Assembly: GCF_029277445.1 (NCBI RefSeq)
Contig: NZ_CP119566.1
Location: 3,722,001 to 3,786,000, forward strand
Source: Pararhizobium qamdonense
GTDB lineage: Bacteria > Pseudomonadota > Alphaproteobacteria > Rhizobiales > Rhizobiaceae
Direction: 5' to 3'
Length of the DNA: 64,000 nt
Shown here: positions 19,299 to 27,987 of the stretch, piece by piece
Layout: each line of letters opens with the position of its first letter
How positions within the stretch are numbered: position 1 is the stretch's first letter
Notes under the pieces: generated by a model
Told to the model about the DNA's origin: nothing
The model's database searches: none
The model's input: the letters and a program-made list of their open reading frames with translations, nothing else
Made by a program: the position numbers and the translations under genes

Positions 19299-20516
19299 CT
19301 ACGGCAGCAGCGTCTTCAAATCTGTCTGGGGATCTTCCAGACGGGCGCGGTCGGGCGTGAGGCCGAGGTCGAGCAACTTCTTGCCGGTGACATAAGCCTT
19401 AGCATCGTTGAGCGCATCGACGGCAACCAGATTGCCGGCCGTGAAATACCAGACGGAAACACTGCCCTCGCGCTGTCCCTTGCGCACCACCGTCTCGTCA
19501 TGCCCGTGGCCGAAACCGGCGATCTGCAGCTTGACGTCATACTGATCCGACCAGAACCAGGGTTTTGGATCATAGGGCGCTTCTCCACCGGCGAGCAGAG
19601 CCGCCACGGCCTCGGCCTGATCGACGGCGTTCTGCACCGATTCCAGCCGGATGCGCATGTCCTTCCACGGCAACACGGCGCAATCGCCCATCGCATGGAT
19701 CGAAGGGTCGGACGTGCGGCCGAAACCATCGACGATGATGCCATTGGCGACGTCGAGACCCGCAGCCTGCGCCAGCGCATCATTGGCGGTGACGCCGATG
19801 CCGACGATGACGAGATCGACCGGGATGGTGGAACCATCTGTCAGTTCCGCTGATGTTACCCGGCCATCGGTGCCGACCAGGCGGACAAGGCCCGTGCCTT
19901 CGCGGATATCGACGCCGCGCGAGGTGTGGATATCCTTGACGAGATAGGATGTGGCAACGGATGCGACGCGCTGCAGGATACGGTCGGCCATTTCGATGAC
20001 GGTGACATCCAGCCCGCTCGAGCGCGCCACCGCCGCTGCCTCCAGCCCGATATAGCCGCCGCCGATGATCAGCGCATGTTTGCCGGGCTGCATTTCGCCG
20101 GCAAGCCGGTCGGCATCGGTGAAATCGCGCACCACGAAAACGCCCTCGAGGTCGCCGCCGAGACTGGCTGGCAGCTTGCGCGGCGTCGAGCCGGTGGCGA
20201 GCGCCAGCACGTCATAGTCCAGCGTCGAACTGTCGCTGAGGGTGACCGTCTTGGCCAGACGATCGATCGCCGTCACCGACGTGGAGAGGTGGATGTCGAT
20301 ATTATGCTCGGCGTACCAGCTTTCCGGCCGGTAGAGCAGCCGGTCCAGATCCATCTCGCGCAGAAGGTATTTCTTTGACAACGGCGGCCGCTGATAGGGG
20401 TGGCTGGCTTCTGCCGCCACGATCGTAATCGGGCGCTCGTCCTTCAAAGCCCGCAGCTTCGCCACCAACGCAAAAGCGGCCTGACCGCCGCCCACCACAA
20501 CAAGTCTGCCTGTCAC
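19299..20516 (-). CDS. FAD-dependent pyridine nucleotide-disulfide-type oxidoreductase (ferredoxin/rubredoxin reductase-like)
   Basis: 405 residues. Two dinucleotide-binding motifs are visible: VVVGGGQAAFALVAKL near the N-terminus for FAD and IIGGGYIGLEAAAVA near residue 150 for NAD(P)H, with the FAD signature ALATGS and GVTANDALAQAAGLDVANG near the C-terminal FAD site. A reductase C-terminal domain follows (PWFWSDQYDVKLQIAG). This matches ferredoxin reductases of dioxygenase or P450 systems. No ferredoxin or oxygenase gene is adjacent, so the electron partner is unknown. GTG start at 20516 with TGGAA upstream. The GST gene lies upstream on the same strand, 127 bases away. Confidence 0.88.
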   Translation of the reverse strand: MTGRLVVVGGGQAAFALVAKLRALKDERPITIVAAEASHPYQRPPLSKKYLLREMDLDRLLYRPESWYAEHNIDIHLSTSVTAIDRLAKTVTLSDSSTLDYDVLALATGSTPRKLPASLGGDLEGVFVVRDFTDADRLAGEMQPGKHALIIGGGYIGLEAAAVARSSGLDVTVIEMADRILQRVASVATSYLVKDIHTSRGVDIREGTGLVRLVGTDGRVTSAELTDGSTIPVDLVIVGIGVTANDALAQAAGLDVANGIIVDGFGRTSDPSIHAMGDCAVLPWKDMRIRLESVQNAVDQAEAVAALLAGGEAPYDPKPWFWSDQYDVKLQIAGFGHGHDETVVRKGQREGSVSVWYFTAGNLVAVDALNDAKAYVTGKKLLDLGLTPDRARLEDPQTDLKTLLP

Positions 20517-20643
20517 GTTTGTTCCACCCGTCGAGAATGCTTCTTTTCCTCAGACGTAGCCTGTCCGCCCGAGTGCCGTCAACTCAGGCAGACAATGTGT
20601 AGATTGGGGTGTAGATTGGGTGTGGATCGGGGCATGCGCGCGA

Positions 20644-21351
20644 TCAGTCGCGCTTGGGAATTTCCATGCCCTTCTGGACAGCCGGCCGGGCGAGCGCACG
20701 ATCGACCCAGGCCATGACGTTCGGGAAGCTCTCATATTCCAGCACATCGGCTGCGCCATAGAATTTGCGGGCACCCTCGATCCAGGAATAGGTGGTGATG
20801 TCGGCGATGGTATATTGATCGCCCATCAACCATGTGCGTCCTTCAAGGCGGCCTTCCAGCACGCTGAGAAGCCGCTTGGCTTCATCCCGGTAGCGTTCCA
20901 TCGGATAGGAATTGTTGGCGACCTTGTCGGCGGCGAATTTGAAGAAATGGCCGAACTGGCCGAACATCGGCCCGACGCCGCCCATCTGGAACATCACCCA
21001 TGCCAAGGTCTCGTAGCGCCCGGCCGCATCGGCAGGAATAAGCTTGCCGGTCTTTTCGGCGAGATAGACGAGGATGGCGCCGGATTCGAACAGGCCGATC
21101 GGCTTTCCGTCCGGGCCATTCGGATCGATGATCGCGGGAATGCGGCCGTTGGGATTGAGCGACAGGAATTCCGGCGTTTTCTGGTCATTGGTGCCAAAGG
21201 AGACCAAGTGCGGCTCATAGGCCAGACCAAGTTCTTCAAGCGCGATCGAAACCTTCACGCCATTTGGCGTCGGCAGCGAATAGAGCTGGATGATATCGGG
21301 ATTTTTGGCAGGCCAGCGGGTGGTGATCGGAAAGGAACTGAGATCGGCCAT
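20644..21351 (-). CDS. Glutathione S-transferase family protein (YfcG/YghU, Nu-class type)
   Basis: 235 residues from the ATG at 21351, with AAGGAG 8 bases upstream; the open frame continues 106 residues upstream without GST features. The thioredoxin-like N-terminal domain shows LYSLPTPNGVKVSIALEELG and NPNGRIPAIID, where the Asn-Gly near residue 27 replaces the catalytic Ser/Tyr/Cys, as in Nu-class proteins with disulfide-bond reductase activity. FESGAILVYLAEK binds the glutathione gamma-glutamyl group. The C-terminal helical domain includes the N-capping segment YTIADITTYSW. Cytosolic detoxification or disulfide reduction is inferred. Confidence 0.92.
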   Translation of the reverse strand: MADLSSFPITTRWPAKNPDIIQLYSLPTPNGVKVSIALEELGLAYEPHLVSFGTNDQKTPEFLSLNPNGRIPAIIDPNGPDGKPIGLFESGAILVYLAEKTGKLIPADAAGRYETLAWVMFQMGGVGPMFGQFGHFFKFAADKVANNSYPMERYRDEAKRLLSVLEGRLEGRTWLMGDQYTIADITTYSWIEGARKFYGAADVLEYESFPNVMAWVDRALARPAVQKGMEIPKRD

Positions 21352-21489
21352 GAGGAACTCCTTGAGGTGGGAATTCGAATATAAGACAGTCGTGTCCAAA
21401 ATGTCAGGGTGAGGTTTTGGAAATTTTGGAGGTTTGCTCCAGGGGGATTTTATCCTACTCTGCCACCCAGCAAACTTTGGAGCTGCCTC

Positions 21490-21753
21490 ATGGTGGAGAA
21501 ACTGAGCATCACGCTTCCCTCCGAAATGGTCGATGCGATCAAAAGCCGCGTCGAAGCCGGGTCCCACGCCTCGACCAGCGAGGTCATTCGCGAGGCAATG
21601 CGGACCTGGCTGCGCCTTGAAGAAGAGCATGAAAAGCGTCTGGAAGGATTGCGGGCCCGGGTAAAACATTCACTCGAAGACTCCCGGCCGAATCTGACCG
21701 GTCAACAGGTGCGCGCGCGGCTCGACGCGCTTTATGCAAAACACAATGGTTGA
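21490..21753 (+). CDS. parD: ParD-type antitoxin (ribbon-helix-helix)
   Basis: 87 residues from the ATG at 21490 (MVEKLSITLPSEMVDAI). The N-terminal ribbon-helix-helix region, LSITLPSEMVDAIKSRV then STSEVIREAMRTWL, binds the operator, and the charged C-terminal half (LEEEHEKRLEGLRARVKHS) wraps the toxin. This is the CC2985-like ParD subgroup. It is divergent from the GST gene with 138 bases between starts and is directly followed by parE. The open frame upstream to 21409 has no ATG with an RBS. Confidence 0.88.
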   Translation: MVEKLSITLPSEMVDAIKSRVEAGSHASTSEVIREAMRTWLRLEEEHEKRLEGLRARVKHSLEDSRPNLTGQQVRARLDALYAKHNG

Positions 21754-21758
21754 GCACA

Positions 21759-22082
21759 ATGCAGCGGCTTCCGGTCGAGTATCGCACCGATGCGGTTGAA
21801 GATATCGAGCGGCTGTTCGACGACGTCCTTCAAGCCAGTTCCGATGCGGTGACGGCCGCCCGGTTCACCGACCGGGTGTTCGAACGCTGCGAGAAAATTG
21901 GCGATGCTCCCTTTGGTGGTGTCTCAAGAGACGATCTGGGTCCGGGCATCCGGATCGTCCCCTTCGAGCGCAAGGCCGTTATTCTCTACGTCGTTGAAAA
22001 CCAGGTGGTCTGGATCACAAATGTCTTCTGGGGCCGCCGTGACTATGCTGCGGTGCTGGGTCAGACTTTAAAGGATGAGTGA
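21759..22082 (+). CDS. parE: ParE-type toxin
   Basis: 107 residues from the ATG at 21759, five bases after the antitoxin stop; a TTG at 21750 overlapping that stop is possible and would add three residues. The RelE/ParE fold pattern is visible: VEYRTDAVEDIERLFDDV, an Arg/Phe-containing segment (AARFTDRVFERCEKIG), and the C-terminal strand pair GIRIVPFERKAVILYVVE and VVWITNVFWGRRD. ParE toxins poison DNA gyrase. The order parD-parE and the coupling are standard. Whether it is toxic is not known. Confidence 0.87.
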   Translation: MQRLPVEYRTDAVEDIERLFDDVLQASSDAVTAARFTDRVFERCEKIGDAPFGGVSRDDLGPGIRIVPFERKAVILYVVENQVVWITNVFWGRRDYAAVLGQTLKDE

Positions 22083-22097
22083 TGCCAAGCCGTTGGG

Positions 22098-22796
22098 CTA
22101 AGCGACCGCCGCCTGCACCGCCTCGATAATCCTTGTCACGGCCGGGTCGTCCGCATGGCCGGCCTTGCGGGCCCGCACCAGGCAGGCCTGCGACCGCAGC
22201 ATGATGCCGTCAGAGAGGATCTTCAGGTGGTTGGCCTTCAGGGTCGAGCCGGTCGAGGTGATATCCACGATGATATCAGCGGAGCCGGAGGCCGGCGCGC
22301 CTTCGGTGGCGCCCAGGCTTTCGACGATGCGGTAGAGCTGGATGCCATGCTGGGAGGAGAAGAACTGCTGGGTCAGGCGCCAGTATTTGGTGGCGATTGC
22401 CAGTCTGCGGCCATGACGGGCGCGGAAATCGGCGGCGACATCGCCGAGATCGGCCATCGTATCCACATCGAGCCAGATCTCCGGGACGGCGACGACGACA
22501 TCGGCATGGCCGAACCCAAGCCGGGCGCAGAATTCGACGCGGGCATCGGCTTCCGACAGTCCCTCGCGGATCAGGTCTTCGCCGGTGACGCCGAAATCGA
22601 TCGAGCCTGCGCCAATTTCGCGCGAGATTTCCGATGCGGACAGAAAGGCGATCTCGACATCGTCGAGACCTTCGACACGGCCGCGATACGACCGCTCGTT
22701 GCCGACGGCGACGATTTTCAGGCCTGCCTTTTCGAAGATGGCGGAGGCATCGTCCTTCATCCGGCCTTTGGAAGGCAGCGCGATGGTGATGGTCAT
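22098..22796 (-). CDS. hisG: ATP phosphoribosyltransferase, short form (HisG)
   Basis: 232 residues, catalytic subunit for the first step of histidine synthesis (ATP + PRPP to phosphoribosyl-ATP). It lacks the C-terminal regulatory domain of long HisG and so needs HisZ. Signatures: [14 protein letters not shown] at the start and the PRPP loop [19 protein letters not shown]. The ATG at 22796 overlaps the hisZ stop by 4 bases (ATGA), so the two are coupled. Convergent with parE, 15 bases apart. Confidence 0.97.
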   Translation of the reverse strand: MTITIALPSKGRMKDDASAIFEKAGLKIVAVGNERSYRGRVEGLDDVEIAFLSASEISREIGAGSIDFGVTGEDLIREGLSEADARVEFCARLGFGHADVVVAVPEIWLDVDTMADLGDVAADFRARHGRRLAIATKYWRLTQQFFSSQHGIQLYRIVESLGATEGAPASGSADIIVDITSTGSTLKANHLKILSDGIMLRSQACLVRARKAGHADDPAVTRIIEAVQAAVA

Positions 22797-23950
22797 TGGG
22801 CGGCCTCCGGTTTGTGCGTGGCGACGCTGTGCGGCGTGGCAAGGGCCTGTTCCATCCGGTCGAGCCAGAGCGCGAAGCCGACGGCCGGAATGCGTTCCCT
22901 GGCGCCCAACAGCGTCATCAGCCGGTCAAAACGGCCACCACCGGCCAGCACTGCCGGGGAGCCCTCGACGGCGATCTCGAACACCATGCCGGTATAATAA
23001 TCGAGCGGACGGCCGAAGGCGGCGCGGTAGGCGAGCGCTTTTGCATCGACCCCGGCATTGCCGAGTGCGGCGACGCGGGCATCGAACCGCGACAGGGCGC
23101 CATCAAGTGTCAGGCCGGATTTTTCCGCAAATGCAAACAAAGCTGCCGGCGCATCCGCAAGCGGCATGTTGAGAGAGAGGAATTCGCGCAGGACGGCGAG
23201 CGTGCGGCCATCGAGCGCTGTTTTTTCGAGCGCCCGCTTTTCCTTCAGCCGCGCTGCGATTTCCTTCGGGCTGCGGCTGGCATTGGTGGAATAGCCGGTC
23301 GCCTCCATCGTCTCGTCGAGATGGGCAATCAGCATGGCCTCGTCGCCGGACGACAGCAGCGCCTCGATCTCCGCGCTCAGCCCCGTCACCGGCTGCGGGC
23401 GTGAGAGCCGCGTCAACAGCGTGTCGATCTGGGCGGGATTGCCGAAGGCGTGGATCAGCCGCTTCTGCCAGCCGGCGGGCAGGCCGCAGGCGGCAACGAC
23501 CGCCTCGAACACCGATTGATCGCCCAGCGTCACGTCGAGCTTTTTGCCCGGCAGGCGCGCAGTCAGGATCGCGATGGCATCGCTGATGGCGCGCGCGTCG
23601 GCGCTTGCCACATCGGTTTCGCCGAGATCCTCGATGCCGGCCTGGTAGAATTCATTGGCCCCTTCCCGCCGCTGGCGGAAGATCTCGCCGAGATAGGAGT
23701 AACGCTGCGGCGTGCCGGTGGCGGTCTCGATATGGCGCAGGCAGACGGGAATGGTGAATTCCGGGCGCAGGCACAGGCTCTTGCCGGTCTCGCTTTCGGT
23801 CATGAAAATACGGCGGCGCAGGTCCTCGCCGGCCATATCGAGGAACGGCTCGGCCGGCTGGATGACCGGCGTATCGACGCGCACGGTGCCCAGCCGCTCG
23901 AAATCCGCGAGAAGATCAGCGGCAAAGGCTGGAAGGTTGATCAGGGGCAT
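22793..23950 (-). CDS. hisZ: ATP phosphoribosyltransferase regulatory subunit HisZ
   Basis: 385 residues from the ATG at 23950 ([14 protein letters not shown]); the frame runs further upstream into the repeat-bearing spacer, which is not coding. HisZ is a class II tRNA-synthetase-like protein without charging activity that binds short HisG and mediates feedback inhibition by histidine. Visible: [15 protein letters not shown] (motif 2 region), [14 protein letters not shown] and [14 protein letters not shown]. Probably transcribed with hisG downstream and perhaps hisS upstream, although a 264-base spacer with a large inverted repeat separates it from hisS. Confidence 0.95.
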   Translation of the reverse strand: MPLINLPAFAADLLADFERLGTVRVDTPVIQPAEPFLDMAGEDLRRRIFMTESETGKSLCLRPEFTIPVCLRHIETATGTPQRYSYLGEIFRQRREGANEFYQAGIEDLGETDVASADARAISDAIAILTARLPGKKLDVTLGDQSVFEAVVAACGLPAGWQKRLIHAFGNPAQIDTLLTRLSRPQPVTGLSAEIEALLSSGDEAMLIAHLDETMEATGYSTNASRSPKEIAARLKEKRALEKTALDGRTLAVLREFLSLNMPLADAPAALFAFAEKSGLTLDGALSRFDARVAALGNAGVDAKALAYRAAFGRPLDYYTGMVFEIAVEGSPAVLAGGGRFDRLMTLLGARERIPAVGFALWLDRMEQALATPHSVATHKPEAAQ

Positions 23951-23983
23951 GGGACACTCGCAAAGAAGGTGGGTGCGGAAATG

Positions 23984-24186
23984 CCCCTCCCCAACCCTCC
24001 CCACAAGGGGGAGGGAGTTAATCTGCCGAACCGGCCGTTTTCCAGATTTAAAACTCTGGGGGTGGCACTCCGCCAGATCTGGCCAAGCCTCGCTCTCGAC
24101 GGCTGTCCGGCATCGGTTGTCGTAACTGATGCGGCCGGCGCACACGAAACCACTCCCTCCCCCTTGTGGGGAGGGTTGGGGAGGGG
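23984..24186. repeat. 203-bp intergenic element with perfect 35-bp terminal inverted repeats
   Basis: 23984-24018 is the exact reverse complement of 24152-24186; each arm contains CCTCCCCACAAGGGGGAGGG or its complement. Each arm can also fold on itself. The centre holds a smaller GCCAGATCTGGC palindrome near 24072. It lies wholly in the hisS-hisZ spacer and has no ORF of its own. The structure resembles rhizobial intergenic mosaic elements or a small MITE; related CCCCCT-AAGGGGG cores occur at 29.7-29.9 kb and 31.2-31.4 kb. Confidence 0.85.
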
Positions 24187-24214
24187 TCTCATCACCGGCA
24201 CGATTTTAAGCATC

Positions 24215-25696
24215 TCAGCTACGCGCCCGGTCTTCTGCCTGCCCGGCCAGCATTTCGCGCACCTTGGCGACGAGGTCTGTCTCCGGCACCGAGACCTGGG
24301 CGACGCGGGCTTCGCGCCATGCCGTGTTGTCCTCGATCTCGCCCGACAGGCGCTTGCCCTCGATCAGGTCTTTGATCTGCACGAGGCCCTGCGCGCGTTC
24401 GTCGCCGCCCTGGATGATGGCGAGCGGCGAGCCGCGGCGGTCGGCATATTTCAGCTGGTCGCCAAAATTCTTCTTGTTGCCCTGGTACATTTCGGCGCGG
24501 ATACCGGCATGGCGCAGCGCCTGGGTGAACTGCTGGTATTTGCCAAGGCTCTCAATATCGCGGTCCATGACGCAGACGACGACCGGGGCGATGAGCTCTT
24601 CCATGCCGAGCTTGCCAAGGTTCTTCAGCGCCGTCATCAGGCGCGAGACGCCGATGGAAAAGCCCGTTGCCGGAACCGGCTGGCCCATGAAGCGCGAGAC
24701 CAGGCCATCATAACGGCCACCGCCGCCGACCGAGCCGAACACGACCTTTTCGCCCTTTTCATTGGTGACGGCGAATTGGAGTTCGGCTTCGAAGACGGGG
24801 CCAGTGTAATATTCGAGGCCGCGAATGACAGAAGGATCTATTTTAATACGATCTGGACCATAACCGGCGGCTTGAACGAGTTGTTCAATCGTTTGCAGTT
24901 CCCCATGCCCTTCAGCGTACAGAACACTTGTTGGATGCACTTTATCATCCTTTAGGTAGCCAACGATGAAAGCAATCTGTTGCGCAGTCAGGCCCGCGCC
25001 CTTGGTAAAATCTCCGGATTCATCCTTCCGGCCTGCGCCAAGGAGCAATTCGACGCCCTCAAAACCGAATTTGTCGAGCTTGTCGATCGCTCGCAGAACA
25101 CCCAGTCGCCGTCCAGCATTTTCGTCTCCACCAAGGTCGGCGGATTCCATAACACCGTCGATGACCTTGCGGTTGTTCACCCGGATCACATAATCGCCGC
25201 GCGCAATGCCGAGCGCTTCCATCGTATCGGCCATCATCATGCACATTTCGGCGTCCGCCTGGACGCCGGCAGCGCCGACCGTATCGGCGTCGAACTGCAT
25301 GAACTGGCGGAAGCGGCCGGGGCCGGGCTTTTCGTTGCGGAAGACATAGCCGGCGCGGTAGGTGCGGTAGGGCAGCTGGATATCGTTGAAATTTTCGGCG
25401 ACATGACGGGCAAGCGGCGCCGTCAGGTCGTAGCGGGCGCTCATCCACTGCTCGTCATCGTCCTGCAGCGAAAACACGCCTTCGTTCGGGCGGTCGCTGT
25501 CGGGCAGGAATTTTCCAAGCGCATCGGTATATTCGAACAGCGGCGTTTCGACGGGATCGAAGCCGTAGCGCTCATAGACTTCGCGGATCTTTGCGGTCAT
25601 CTCGTCGACGGCGCGGATATCGGCGGCGGAGCGATCGACGAAACCGCGCGGCAGGCGGGCTTTCAGCTTCTGTGGCTTCTTCTTTTTGTCGTTCAT
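24215..25696 (-). CDS. hisS: Histidyl-tRNA synthetase
   Basis: 493 residues. Class II motifs: [31 protein letters not shown] (motif 2), the histidine-binding [12 protein letters not shown] and GGGGRYDGL (motif 3 region), then an anticodon-binding domain (APVVVCVMD...). It charges tRNA-His. About residues 246-286 are encoded by DNA that is much more AT-rich than the rest of the gene and uses codons such as AAA, ATA, CTA, ACA and AGT, while the protein remains full length. Start ATG at 25696 is taken from [19 protein letters not shown]; the conserved core begins at about residue 13. Confidence 0.96.
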   Translation of the reverse strand: MNDKKKKPQKLKARLPRGFVDRSAADIRAVDEMTAKIREVYERYGFDPVETPLFEYTDALGKFLPDSDRPNEGVFSLQDDDEQWMSARYDLTAPLARHVAENFNDIQLPYRTYRAGYVFRNEKPGPGRFRQFMQFDADTVGAAGVQADAEMCMMMADTMEALGIARGDYVIRVNNRKVIDGVMESADLGGDENAGRRLGVLRAIDKLDKFGFEGVELLLGAGRKDESGDFTKGAGLTAQQIAFIVGYLKDDKVHPTSVLYAEGHGELQTIEQLVQAAGYGPDRIKIDPSVIRGLEYYTGPVFEAELQFAVTNEKGEKVVFGSVGGGGRYDGLVSRFMGQPVPATGFSIGVSRLMTALKNLGKLGMEELIAPVVVCVMDRDIESLGKYQQFTQALRHAGIRAEMYQGNKKNFGDQLKYADRRGSPLAIIQGGDERAQGLVQIKDLIEGKRLSGEIEDNTAWREARVAQVSVPETDLVAKVREMLAGQAEDRARS

Positions 25697-26278
25697 GGCA
25701 ACAGCACTTTCAGCGTCGACCGGTCCTGCCGATCCGTCATGGGAATTGGCGCTTTCCCTATCCGATCAAGGCCAAGGCGGCAAGTCTTTGCGCCGCTGGC
25801 AGCCTATCCAGGCCCTTATCCAGGCCATGAATAATGCCGCCCCTGACCACCGTTGCCTCTGACGCGGGAACGGGAGCGCGGGGTACCGCCAACCAACGCC
25901 CCTGCCCCGGATGGGAAACGGCCGCGCCCGGTCCCTCTATGTCATGCACCAGCCCGCCTGACATTGCCGGTCGGGCTCGACCGGAAATAGCACTTGAACA
26001 CGTTTTTTCATGAAATCAGGAGTTGTACATGGCAATTTTTATGGGTTAAAGAAAGGACCGATATTCTATCGCCGCTGTTTATGCGGCGGCATTGCCAGAC
26101 TATTTTCTTGACGACGATGAAGACCAATTTCGACCGCCTGCACAGGGGCGGCAAATCCGTCATCCGGCGCATGTCCACCTGCCGGCAAGGCCCTCTTTGA
26201 TGGTGGCCCGAAACGCGCAATGGACCTGTCTCAGACCTGAAAATTCCGCGCGCAGGCGGCCATTGAAGATGGAAGAGC
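25697..26278. other. Intergenic region between hisS and PAS-like copy 2
   Basis: A 582-base gap between divergent genes. It contains several short hairpins (for example CGCCGC/GCGGCG around 26071-26090 and a GGTCGGGCTCGACC palindrome near 25969) and a moderately AT-rich segment at 26000-26110. The ORFs of 60-90 codons here have no RBS and no recognisable sequence. It must carry the hisS promoter on the minus strand and that of the PAS-like gene on the plus strand; I cannot place either confidently. Confidence 0.35.
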
Positions 26279-26680
26279 ATGCTCAGATTCGTGAAACCCG
26301 GCTTCGGTACGATCCTTCCCGAGGACGCGCGCGCCCATGAGGAATGGGTCGCCGAACTGACGGCGCATGATTATGTGATGGAGAGCTGGCACTGCGATCT
26401 CTCCAGCGGCATTTTCCGCCTCGGCAAGATCGGCCAGCGTGTTCATGCGCTGGAACACGGCGTTTGCGGATTATTGGACATCATCCGCGCCTATGCGGAC
26501 AACCATCGCAAAATCGTGCTCAGCATTCTGGAAGAGGCAACATCGTCCGCCTCATCCTTTTGTTATTGCACGCAGAGTTCCAAAGGCCCGCTATACTGCA
26601 TCGGCACATCCTCGATCAACGCAGCTGATGCCAGCGGGCGGATGCAGGGGGTTTTCGCGTTTTCAAACGCGGCAAGCTGA
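26279..26680 (+). CDS. Orphan PAS-like domain protein, copy 2
   Basis: 133 residues, ATG at 26279 with GGAAGAG 1-2 bases upstream of the start triplet region. It consists of a single PAS_3-like domain: WHCDLSSGIFRLG near residue 37, CGLLDIIRAY near 63, HRKIVLSILEEA, SSFCYCT, LYCIGTSS and a final GRMQGVFAFSN. It is a clear paralogue of the protein at 18813-19283, and the first 44 residues of each align without gaps. No transmembrane segment, cofactor-binding Cys/His pair of haem or flavin type, or output domain is apparent. Probably a stand-alone sensor or adaptor; unknown ligand. Confidence 0.72.
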   Translation: MLRFVKPGFGTILPEDARAHEEWVAELTAHDYVMESWHCDLSSGIFRLGKIGQRVHALEHGVCGLLDIIRAYADNHRKIVLSILEEATSSASSFCYCTQSSKGPLYCIGTSSINAADASGRMQGVFAFSNAAS

Positions 26681-26807
26681 CGGCGCGCGCATTGCGGGCC
26701 TGATGGTGCGGGAACAGGTCTGCAGCAGCAAAAACCCATGCTTTTAGGGGATGTTGACCGCAGGCGGCCTTGGGCACATAATTTCCTCCAGTGCGTGGGA
26801 GGACGTC

Positions 26808-27026
26808 ATGAAGGTATTCAAGAATATCGCAGGCATCGTCATCATCTTGCTTGGCGGGTTATGGATCCTGCAAGGGTCCAACATCATTCCCGGCATGGCC
26901 ATGTCCGGCAGCGGCGAATGGCTGGTGATCGGCGCCATGCTGGTGATCTTCGCCATCGGGCTGCTCTACCAGAACAACCGTCCGAAAACCCGGATACACG
27001 GCATGCCGGGCGACGATCTGTTGTAA
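26808..27026 (+). CDS. Small two-helix membrane protein, unknown function
   Basis: 72 residues from the ATG at 26808, with GGGAGG 6 bases upstream. Two hydrophobic helices, about residues 6-24 (IAGIVIILLGGLWILQGSN) and 36-53 (LVIGAMLVIFAIGLLY), flank a short loop PGMAMSGSGEW; the C-terminus is basic and ends in PGDDLL. Such two-helix proteins are common in rhizobia. Located between the PAS-like gene and tag, convergent with tag. No function can be given. Confidence 0.75.
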   Translation: MKVFKNIAGIVIILLGGLWILQGSNIIPGMAMSGSGEWLVIGAMLVIFAIGLLYQNNRPKTRIHGMPGDDLL

Positions 27027-27064
27027 AGACAGTCAACCGCCGGGGCGCCGTTGCACAACCCCCG

Positions 27065-27694
27065 TCAGGGCCGCGCGAACGCGTGGCGCAGGTCCTCGAT
27101 GCGGCCGCGGCAGTAGCAGCCTTCGATATGGTCGTTGACGAGGCCCATTGCCTGCATGAAGGCGTAGATCGTGGTCGGGCCGACGAAGGTCCAGCCGCGC
27201 TTTTTCAGGTCCTTGGAGATCGCGGTCGAGGTCGGCGTGGTCGGGTTGGCGGCGATCGCTTCCCAGGTGACGGTTTTGGGACGTTCATTGCCGCCCGGCT
27301 CATAGCTCCAGAAATAGCGCGCCAGCGACCCGAACTCGGCTTTCAGCGCCTGCGCCCGTTTGGCATTGTTGATGGTCGAGACGATCTTGCCGCGATGGCG
27401 CACGATCCCGGCATCGCCCAGGCAACGGGCGATATCCTCTTCGCCAAACCCTGCCACCACATCGAAATCAAACCCGGCAAAGGCCGAGCGAAACGCTTCG
27501 CGCTTGCGCAGGATGGTGAGCCAGGACAGGCCGGACTGGAAGCCTTCCAGGCAGATCTTCTCAAACAGCCTGATATCATCGGCCATCGGCTTGCCCCATT
27601 CCTCGTCATGGTAGCGCTGGTAATCCGCCAGATTGGCATGCCAGGCGCAGCGATCCCTGCCGTCCTCCCCGGTGATGATGCCCTTTGCCGTCAC
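27065..27694 (-). CDS. tag: DNA-3-methyladenine glycosylase I
   Basis: 209 residues from the GTG at 27694, chosen because AGGGAG lies 7 bases upstream; the frame extends 25 codons further. It removes 3-methyladenine from alkylated DNA in base-excision repair. Zinc-site residues of Tag are present: Cys and His in RCAWHANLADYQRYHDEEWG at the N-terminus and His and Cys in NDHIEGCYCR near the C-terminus. FQSGLSWLTILRKRE is the helix-hairpin-helix region. The gene is single and convergent with the small membrane protein gene. Confidence 0.93.
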   Translation of the reverse strand: MTAKGIITGEDGRDRCAWHANLADYQRYHDEEWGKPMADDIRLFEKICLEGFQSGLSWLTILRKREAFRSAFAGFDFDVVAGFGEEDIARCLGDAGIVRHRGKIVSTINNAKRAQALKAEFGSLARYFWSYEPGGNERPKTVTWEAIAANPTTPTSTAISKDLKKRGWTFVGPTTIYAFMQAMGLVNDHIEGCYCRGRIEDLRHAFARP

Positions 27695-27987
27695 GCGTTT
27701 CTCCCTGAATTGTTTCGATACCCACAACAACACGGCCCATCGTGAACGCGCCGCACTGCGGTTTACCAATTGCCAACCATAGTCCTAAAGCCCGCGATAA
27801 CCCTACCCAAAGCTTTATCCGGCCAAGCGGCCTTTCATGAACCGGCATTTACCATTCGGTTGCTGCCGGATGCCACGATCTTTCCATTCCGCCAGTTCTT
27901 TTATTGGCGTCCGCAAGGCTCGTCACCCGCATATCCTGCGGACGGCGAAGCCATGAGATAGTCCGGCGAAAGGTAGTGAACCGTCCG

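Noticed and set aside
25758..26280. Small ORFs in the hisS upstream gap
   Set aside because: No RBS, no recognisable sequence, and mutually overlapping; more likely non-coding.
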